Shown: positions 18,831-25,458 of the stretch, one piece after another
Position numbering within the stretch: the first letter of the stretch is position 1
Layout of the letters: every line of letters begins with the position of its first letter
Origin: Chara braunii
Lineage: Eukaryota; Streptophyta; Charophyceae; Charales; Characeae
Length of the DNA: 25,458 nt
Assembly (NCBI GenBank): GCA_003427395.1
Contig: BFEA01000066.1
Location: 126,008-151,465 of the forward strand
Reading direction: 5' to 3'
Notes under the pieces: model-generated
Told to the model about the DNA's origin: nothing
What the model saw: the letters and a program-made list of their open reading frames with translations, nothing else
Database searches by the model: none
Position numbers and translations under genes: made by a program

Positions 18831-19560
18831 TGTTAGGAGCTGCCAAACACGGACTGAGAAAACTGATTTTTGAGTTTTGCCAATGGAATGTATGCCTCGC
18901 TGAGTTTCCGGTTTGTAGCAAAGTTTTCTATGTCCGAGTGTGTGCGTGCTTGCTGGTATGCATGCCTGTCTGAGTGCTTGTCGGTTTGAGAGCCGGTTAA
19001 CTAACCCCCATTTTTCACCTCAATTTATAAGAAAACCATAAGGCCAATAAAAAACACACAAAATTTGACCCCGAAACCCTAATTTCAGGATCATTCATGG
19101 TTACTCGGGGCCGAAAAGTGGGGGTCCCTGTTAACCGCTTGTGTTTGAGTGTGTGTGTGACCCGCGAGGGTACTTGTCCGTGTGAGAAAGCACTCAAGTG
19201 GCGGGGAAGGAGGCCCGCGACACTTGGAGCAGCGGAAAACACTCAAGTAGCAGGTTGGCCGGTACCACACCAGGTAGAGGTAGATGTGCTGGGTACTCGA
19301 GACCGAACAGAAGAAGACAAAGTTGTTATTTTTAGAGGCCCAGTAGTTGTAGGCTAGGTCTAGGCAGGTACCAGTCCAACCAGTCTGAGTCTAGGGCCTG
19401 TACGGGAAATATCAGAGTCTGCAATGATGTTTCCCTTTGAATTGGAGGAGGTACCGGTTGCTTGGAGGCCGCACGGCCTAGGAAGTCACTCGCCAAGACG
19501 CAAGCAGGCCGCTATATCTCCAGGAGCGAAGTCCTCCTCCTCATTTGCAATGAACCTCGT
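18831..19560 (+). mobile_element. 3' LTR of gypsy element C (carries a MITE)
   Basis: It starts TGTTAGGAGCTGCCAAACACG and follows the B LTR in order: the GCTTGCTGG.TGCATG block, ACCCGCGAGGGTACTTGTCCG, CACTCAAGTGGCGGGG, GGTAGATGTGC.GGGTACT, and GCTATATCTCCAGG near 19520. The end near 19560 is approximate. A 149-bp insertion (18991-19139) is absent from the B LTRs. No 5' LTR for C exists in the window. Confidence 0.85.
18991..19139. mobile_element. 149-bp MITE with ~26-bp imperfect inverted repeats
   Basis: The left end reads AGCCGGTTAACTAACCCCCA and the reverse complement of the right end AGCGGTTAACAGGGACCCCC, both then continuing to (T/C)TTTTC. Flanking bases TCGGTTTGAG (18981-18990) and TGTGTTTGAG (19140-19149) match at 8 of 10 positions, suggesting a 9-10 bp target-site duplication as made by Mutator-like transposases. 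It has no coding capacity. Confidence 0.72.
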
Positions 19561-20709
19561 AGTTCAACACTAGTGAGCGCACATATTCACACCTCATGCA
19601 TACATGAGATCATACAGAGTTCACACTGAAGACCAAATAACGCAGCTTATGAATTCCAACAAGTTATACAAGAACATAAGTGTTCCGACTCACCAGCGCA
19701 CAACAACGCTTGTCATAGGTAACCAAACACCCAACAAAAATCACCCAGGTAAGTATCTTCTTCCTCTCTGTTCTTCTCTGTCTGTTGTATCACCCCTCCT
19801 TGCTGGTCTTCTCCCTAGCTTATGACCTTGCTGTATCTTCTCTCCCTACATGCATGCACACACACACACACACTACTACTCAAAGATCTACTCTGAATAC
19901 ACCCACAGTCAACTCTACCAACCCCTCTGGAGTCCACTACTAACAACTAGCACTAACACTTCTGCACTGGCGCAGCTATGGCTGCCTTCACCCTGCCAGT
20001 GCTATCTTCCTCTCTCTTCCTCACTTAGCGCAACACTCTGGCCTCAACGCTCTGCTCCTCCCTTCAGCGCACAAGTGCACCAACACTTCCACACTTCTTG
20101 CGAATGAGCAATCTGCGCGAATGGTAGGCTGGCCAGTCCTTTTGTAGTCTTGGAATGATCTTCAACTCGTGCCATCCTCTGCTTTCTGGGACCTGGCTGG
20201 TTCTGGTACCACATTCCCACGACATGTCTGTTTGTGAATGTCAAGGCCTGGTACCTTCCCGAATTTCCTTTGGTCTGCTGCTGCTTGGGCCTTTGAGTCG
20301 TGACTTTTCACTTGTGAACATGACTTTTGACTGTGGACAGTGACTCCTGCCTTTGGAGCACGACTTTTGCCTGTGGAATTGTCCTTTTACTCGCGGAATG
20401 TGACTCTTCAATATGACTTTTCATCATGAGACGTGACTCCTGCCTTTGAGTCATGACTCTTGCTTGTGAGTCTGCCTTTTCGCTCGTGGGTTGTGACTCT
20501 TCTAAATGGATTTTTATTATGGGACGTGACTGTTTGTTGGGTGCCCGTTGGACCAGACTGCTGAGGTACCCGACTGTGACTTTTCTGAGTTTGTCGAACT
20601 CGACCTTTTCTTGACCTTGGCATCTGACCCTGAGATCCGAATTTGGGGTCTGAATCGTGGAAGGCCTTTCACTCTCGTCGGCCTAATTTCGAGGTCCTCT
20701 GAGAAACAA
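19561..20709. other. Non-coding stretch, probably 3' untranslated region/LTR of element D
   Basis: This lies downstream, on the minus strand, of element D's chromodomain stop, where its 3' LTR is expected. I cannot delimit an LTR because the 5' copy is outside the window. The left half is pyrimidine-rich with a (CA)8 run at 19857-19872. The right half contains a degenerate GACT-rich array. No open frame resembles a known protein. Confidence 0.5.
20297..20535. repeat. Degenerate GACT(C/T)TT-rich repeats
   Basis: Roughly a dozen diverged copies of a 20-25 bp motif resembling GTGACTTTTG.CTGTGGA occur in a row, with alternating TGACTTTTG, TGACTCCTGCC and TGACTCTTGC cores. On the minus strand the recurring words are AAAAGTCA and GAGTCA. 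Confidence 0.75.
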
Positions 20710-21150
20710 TTATCTATCCACTATATTGATTCCTCTTCGAGCCCTCTCATAGTAAGACACAATATTCAATGCAATTTGAATCAGCTCTTCCCTAGTAAAC
20801 CAATGATCTTCAGATGGTTCTTGATAAGCAAATCTTACCTTGTACTGTCGTTGTGGCCTACCTCTGTGTCCGGATCTGAACACATCTTCTCCAACAATAT
20901 TGTCTACATCATACTTTTCATCCATATCAGGGGGAATCATCGATCTGCGAGTAGGGAACATGTCATTAGTAACACAAGGTAGAAGCTTGGAAGCATGAAA
21001 CACCGGATAAGTGTGCAAATGTGGAGGTATCTCGATAACATAGGAAGGACCATCTACGTCTCTGATCACATCCCAAATTTGCCACGGTCCTCTATAGGTG
21101 GGTAACAGTTTTTGAGAGACATTCTCCTCAGGAAGGAACTTTTTTGACAA
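20710..21150 (-). pseudogene. Integrase C-terminus and chromodomain of gypsy element D
   Basis: A GPW/F-like module (KLLPTYRGPWQIWDVI, then GPSYVIEIPPHLHTYPVF) precedes a chromodomain-like segment: YDVDNIVGEDV, RQYKVRFAYQEPSEDHWFTREEL. The segment ends NIVDR at the stop. It is linked to the integrase core by a 1-base frameshift in the A6 run near 21140, where the core frame runs out as VKKVPS and this frame continues as SKKFLPEENVS. The chromodomain keeps several aromatics but lacks the canonical VRWKGY. Confidence 0.85.
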
Positions 21151-22240
21151 ATTGTGAGGGTGTGCGGTCCTTATTAGCCTGTTCGATCATTTGATGTTGT
21201 GCTTTACTAATGTTTTCTTTAACTTTTTCCAAATCTTTCTGATATTGAATAGTAAATTCCCTAGTTCCCGGCGGAAGTCTCTGTACTTGATCAGGGTTTA
21301 GACAGTCAATGGGTCTTCGTGGGCGCCACCCAAGATGCAGTTCAGTAGGCGTTCTTGATGTAGATAGATGCACAGAGTTATTATAGGCACTTGCAACTTT
21401 TGGCAAATGTTCATCCCAGTCAATCTAATCTGGCCGAATGTACATGCGTAGTGCTTGCTGCAGCAACTTGTTCATCTGCTCAGTTTGTCCATTTGTCTCA
21501 GGGTGTCTACCTGAAGACATAGTCAGTTTGGACCCGTATACCTTCATTAGTTGCTGTCGCTGCTTACTTGTGAACCGTGAATCCCTATCACTTACAATAG
21601 TCAAGGGATGCCCAAAATATTTTACCCAATGATTAAAGAATTCCCTAATCACCAATTCAGTTCTTGCTTCTCCAGGGAGTAGAACAAACACAACAAACTT
21701 GCTAAACCGGTCTACTGTTACCATAATCTGACTTTTCCCGTTTCTGCTCTTTATCTTAGTATCCATAAAGTCCATAGACACGGAGACCCCGGGCCCCGAC
21801 GGAATAGGTAGCGGTCTGAGTAATCCAAGGGGAGGTTGTGTGAAACTTTTGTTCCTTTGACAAACCTGACAGCCTTGCACATAGGAGATGCAATCATGCT
21901 TCATTCCTGGCCACGTGTAGGAGCGTAGGAGGTTAGCATAAGTCTTCCTCCATCCGAAGTGCCCCTCGGTATCGTGGTTTTCCCCAAGTATTATGCTACG
22001 AATTTCCTCGCTATTCGGAACACATAGACGATCATGGACGTCTATTTTTTCAAACAACAATCCATGTGTTACTCTATAGTCCGGGACTTCGTGAGGTGCT
22101 GTCTGCACCTTGCCAATCAACTGGCTATAGACTGGATCCCTTGTGTAGGCAGATTTAATCTTTTCATGTAGTTCAGTGCTTGCATCTAAGTATGTGACAA
22201 TGGCACCGAAAAAGTCAGCCCTTGGACTCAATGCGTCAGT
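21128..22240 (-). pseudogene. Integrase zinc-binding and DDE core of gypsy element D
   Basis: The minus-strand frame is continuous with RNase H. The HHCC module shows HDTEGHFGWRKTYANLLR and GCQVCQRNK. The core has VSMDFMDTK (first Asp), VSDRDSRFTSKQ (second Asp) and GRHPETNGQTEQMN (Glu), all retained. TAG at 21425-21427 interrupts it between RPD and IDWDEHLPK. After that, SAYNNSVHLSTSRTPTEL and LHLGWRPRRPID fit the end of a gypsy integrase core. Sequence and motif details place D in a different lineage from B and C. Confidence 0.92.
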
Positions 22241-23390
22241 GACAATACTGTACTTACACTTTACTGGCATCAATTCAAAGTCAAACTGGTCAATCTCCCC
22301 AGCCCACCTGGTCAGTTTAGGTGTCATCCGGGCCTAGTTTTTTAGCCAGCGAAGTGTCTCATGATCTGAGTAAAAGTGGCGTCCTAGCAGATAATGTTGC
22401 CAATGATTCAATGCTTCTCTCAAAGCAAACAGCTCCCTCTCATAGGTAGAAGCGGAGACCTTTTCGTTAAGCAGTCTACAGGACATGAATTCCACAGGTC
22501 TGTACCCATTCCCATCGTCTTGCTGGAGTACAACACCAATCCCGTATTGACTTGCGTCAGTGGTTACGATAAAGGGTAGAGATGGATCCGCAACTTTCAA
22601 TATCGGGTAGTTAATCAAACACTTCTTTAAACGTTTGAAGGACGCAATACAATCGTGATCCTATTTCGAGATAGTTTCCTTCTTTAACAATCTGCGCAAT
22701 GGGGCAGCGATTACTGTAAAGTTCCGAATGAACTTGCGGTAATAGTTGGCCAGACCGAGAAACGAGCGCAGTACCGTCAACGTGCGCGGGTTAAGCCAAT
22801 CTCTAATGGCTGCAATCTTAGCGTCTTTTGGTTTGATCCCATCACCATCTACCATATGTCCCAAGCAAAGGACATGACACTTTGCCCACTCACACTTCTT
22901 CGGGTTAATCTTAAATTTCGCCTCGCGCAATTTATTAAACACAATTCGAAGGTGCTCTTCATGCTCTTCCAGACTCTTACTAAAAATCAGTACATCATCT
23001 AAATAAACAACAACAAATTTATCAAGCCAATCACGAAACAACTCATTCATACATCTCTGGAAGGTTGCAGGGGCGTTAGTTAAACCAAACGACATCACCA
23101 GGAACTCACAGTGGCCATATCTCCTTCGGAAAGTTGTTTTACGCTGATCTTTGGGCGATACCTCAATCTGATGGTATCCCGACTTCAAATCAATCGTAGA
23201 GAAATACTTGCAGCCCTGAACTCTATCCAGGAGATCGTCTATACGTGGTAACGGTTCCGCATTCTTAACAGTTAGCGCATTAAGTCCCCTATATGCACAT
23301 TCGCAGTTTGTCGCCCTTCTTTAGCACAAACAAGACTGGTGCACCGAATGGCGAGGAACTTGGTTCAATCCACCCCTTCTCAAGCAACTC
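22241..23390 (-). pseudogene. Reverse transcriptase and RNase H of gypsy element D
   Basis: The RT starts [21 protein letters not shown], then LRMCI. Here a loss of about 5 bases removes the Asp of the usual CIDYR and shifts the frame. The shifted frame resumes [19 protein letters not shown] and motif A YFSTIDLKSGYHQIE. Motif B is [16 protein letters not shown] and motif C VVYLDDVLIFSKS, catalytically complete. The connection reads LRSFLGLANYYRKFI. RNase H: TTDASQYGIGVVLQQ, YERELFALREALNHW, YSDHETLRWL, IVTDALSP. TAG codons at 22661-22663 and 22334-22336 interrupt an otherwise single frame that continues into the integrase. Confidence 0.93.
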
Positions 23391-24110
23391 ATCTAATTGC
23401 TTTTGCAGCTAAATCCAGTTCTTTTGGAAACATCCTATAGATAGGGCCCTTGGGAATCCGGCTACCGGGTTCTAGCTCAATCCGGTGCTTGGTTTCTCTG
23501 TCAACCACTCCACTTGGGGCCTCTCCAACATCAGCGAACTCAACAAGCAACTTGTGCACATTGGGGGGTATCGACTCTTCCTCTTTCTTTTCTTTACTCA
23601 CCGAATTGGAGTCATATGCAACAAACACTTGATCGGCGAGGTCATTCTTGACCACATGTCGAGCGAACGCGGGGGCACTCATGCAACAAAGGGTTAGGCT
23701 GTTCTCTACGCCAGATGCATGGTAAAGTTGAATTTTCTTCTTCCCATTTGGAGGGATAGGCAAACAACACTCATGCTCACCCAGTTTCACATCTGCATTG
23801 GCGGCCTCACCCCAGTCAGTTCTTAGAATCATGTCAAAAGGGAGGCTATCCTCCACTAAGAGTTTTAGGGAGTGCAAAACTCGTTCCATCTTACCCCCTG
23901 CCTCCAACCAGAAGTATGCCCTTACCCCTTCAACATAACTATCTACTACCATATCTTTATTATCTGCCAGCTTGCTTACGACGGGTGGTCTTAACTTTTA
24001 GACTTTCAGCCCTAAGCGCATCTTCTGCAACCCTTTCTTGCTAATATAACTGTGCATTGAACCATTATCTATTAACGTGCCCACTCTTACTTCATTAATC
24101 TCTATATCTG
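23391..24110 (-). pseudogene. Retropepsin-like protease and linker to RT, gypsy element D
   Basis: The active-site region reads VGTLIDNGSMHSYISKKG (near 24080), with the catalytic Asp retained but DNGS instead of the usual DSGA/S. The C-terminal motif is FDMILRTDWGEAANADV, equivalent to FDVILGMDWL. TAA at 23998-24000 separates the two. From about 23660 to 23400 is the linker to RT, with a Lys/Glu-rich patch and the pre-RT signature PSGVVDRETKHRIELEPGS followed by IYRMFPKEL. A frameshift and TGA at 23389-23391 separate it from the RT, where the correct frame continues [13 protein letters not shown]. Confidence 0.82.
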
Positions 24111-24336
24111 CAATTAACAACTGCCCTTTCTTTTTCTTCAGTTCAACCCAAGTGCGGCGAGGAGTGATCACCTATGCTGGCGAGGGAACCACCTAGAGAA
24201 GTCCTAGCATAAACAACTTTTGGGCAGCTAACTAGGTGGGGGTTAACTTCCGTTGCAGTCTTTGCCATTGGGATCTCTGGATGGGAGGTTGACAGTCTGC
24301 TTGCATCCAAAGTTCCCGTAGAGGCAACTGCAACCT

Positions 24337-25458
24337 CTACTGGTCGTTCCCTTCAGGGTACCTATACTCAGGACAGAAAGAAACAATGTGGTCGCGGTCA
24401 CCACATTTGAAACATTGACCGGTTTTGCGATGTTCTTCCCATGTTTTCTCGTCTATACCCATTTCTAACCAAGGTTTGCCTTCAGCTATACCTAGGTGTT
24501 TCGGGTATGGCCGTCTACCTCTACCTCTTTCCCCTGTGGAGTTGGGACCTCTACCTCCTTGCGAGGGACCATTACCCCTACCTCCCACATAGTAGCTACC
24601 TTCGCCACTACCCCTCTGGGCGGCGGGTCCTTTTCCTCCACCTCGACCGCGACCTCCTCTTCCTCTACCACGGCCTCTTCCTCCTTGTAGCCCTCCCCCG
24701 CGGGCTGCAACAGCCGCAAAGTCCCCTCCCTGGGCTAAGTGACCATTGCTATCTTCTTCCAGTCCATAATGTATTTGGTCATATGTAAGAGACTCTACAC
24801 CTCCTTCCTCGAAGGTGACCTATAGTTTGTCTTTCCCTGCTATATTGCCTGAAATTTGTTCTATCTCTTCCCTGCTTGCAAGTCTTTCCAGTAGTGGCAG
24901 TATTGTGCCTCCTATAGGAAACCAGCATGATCTACTGCGATCTTGCTGAATTTCTCGTAGGTCACTCCCTCTTCTTTGGTGCGGGGATATAACTGTGTTT
25001 CAGGGGATCAGGGAGCGCTCTAGCGAAGTTATTCAGGATCTGGGCCGGTGTCAGTCCGTGATCTGGGCATTGCAACAATTCACGCATCGTGGCCTTGAGA
25101 GTTGCTGCACTCTTCCATTTACGGTCACCTATGTTAAGAATCAAAGACTCAGTCCTACGGGCCAAATTCTTATCTTCGAACCTTTCTCTAAGGGCTTTGA
25201 AAAAGTCTTCGATCCGCATCTGTTGTGAATATTCAACCATAGTTGTGCAGCCTGCCTCGTTCATCAAAGAAATAGCAAAACTCATCGCGTCCCCTACCAT
25301 CAGCACCCGGTCCCAATACAGAATCTTTTGTGCGTATAGGTAAGTACCCATAGCCTTGTCCCCTGCAATGGCGGTATCATTGTCTTGTGACCAGGTACAT
25401 TTGGACGAGGGTTCGTGAGGTATAATACGCGAAACCCGTATTGGTTCATCGTATGGTA
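24337..25458 (-). pseudogene. Gag of gypsy element D (partial, runs off the window)
   Basis: The capsid-like part (25351-24962) includes WDRVLMVGDAMSFAISLMNE, MRIEDFFKALRERFEDKN and LKATMRELLQCPDHGLTPAQ, typical of gypsy gag. The frame breaks near 24960-24720, where pieces in other frames continue. The C-terminal part (24588-24337) is Arg/Gly-rich (GRGNGPSQGGRGPN) and carries a CX2CX4HX4C zinc knuckle, QCFKCGDRDHIVSFCPEY, for RNA binding. About 230 further bases lie between this and the protease. The start of gag and the 5' LTR lie beyond 25458. Confidence 0.85.

Noticed and set aside
24441-24788. 115-residue plus-strand open frame
   Set aside because: It is antisense to the zinc-knuckle and Arg/Gly-rich end of element D gag, whose CX2CX4HX4C motif fixes the true strand.

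Overview
This is repeat-dense nuclear DNA, most likely from a plant or a streptophyte alga. It is stacked with decayed retrotransposons, and I see no intact host gene, tRNA or rRNA. The eukaryotic call rests on Ty3/gypsy chromoviruses (gag with zinc knuckle, protease, RT, RNase H, integrase, chromodomain) and a Penelope-like retroelement (PLE) with a GIY-YIG nuclease. A PLE with its nuclease upstream of the RT matches the permuted Naiad/Chlamys type known from the green lineage, protists and invertebrates. A charophyte such as Chara is my guess from general resemblance, not something the sequence proves.

Layout. 1-1200: CT microsatellite and non-coding DNA. 1201-1840 (-): tail of a chromovirus integrase with a canonical chromodomain. 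1843-2665 (+): gag fragment. 2894-16200 (+): gypsy element 'B', with 5' LTR, gag, protease, RT-RNase H, integrase-chromodomain, polypurine tract and 3' LTR. Its 5' LTR is split by a 6.07-kb insertion (3033-9104).

The insertion is the most unusual object here. It is bounded by ~250-bp direct repeats with TG...CA ends and contains, on the minus strand, a Pro/Gln-rich coiled-coil ORF1 (8285-6760) followed by a GIY-YIG nuclease and a Penelope-type RT (6600-3889). The two terminal repeats differ at about 4 bases plus a 2-bp indel, whereas the two LTRs of host element B differ at roughly 11-13% of compared sites, so the insertion looks younger than B.

16201-16310 is a palindrome-rich GAAC(R)YGTT array. 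16321-19560 (+) is gypsy element 'C', a relative of B lacking everything upstream of mid-RT; its 3' LTR carries a 149-bp MITE. 19561-20709 is non-coding, with degenerate GACT-rich repeats. 20710-25458 (-) is gypsy element 'D', of a different lineage, read backwards from chromodomain to gag and running off the window.

All coding regions carry stops or frameshifts, so nothing here is likely to be mobile as it stands. Many of the inactivating stops are TAG or TAA lying in otherwise open frames, a pattern that fits C-to-T decay of CAG/CAA codons. Four unresolved bases (8962, 8966, 8981, 9295) and a perfect 76-bp duplication around one of them warn that the right end of the insertion may be imperfectly assembled.
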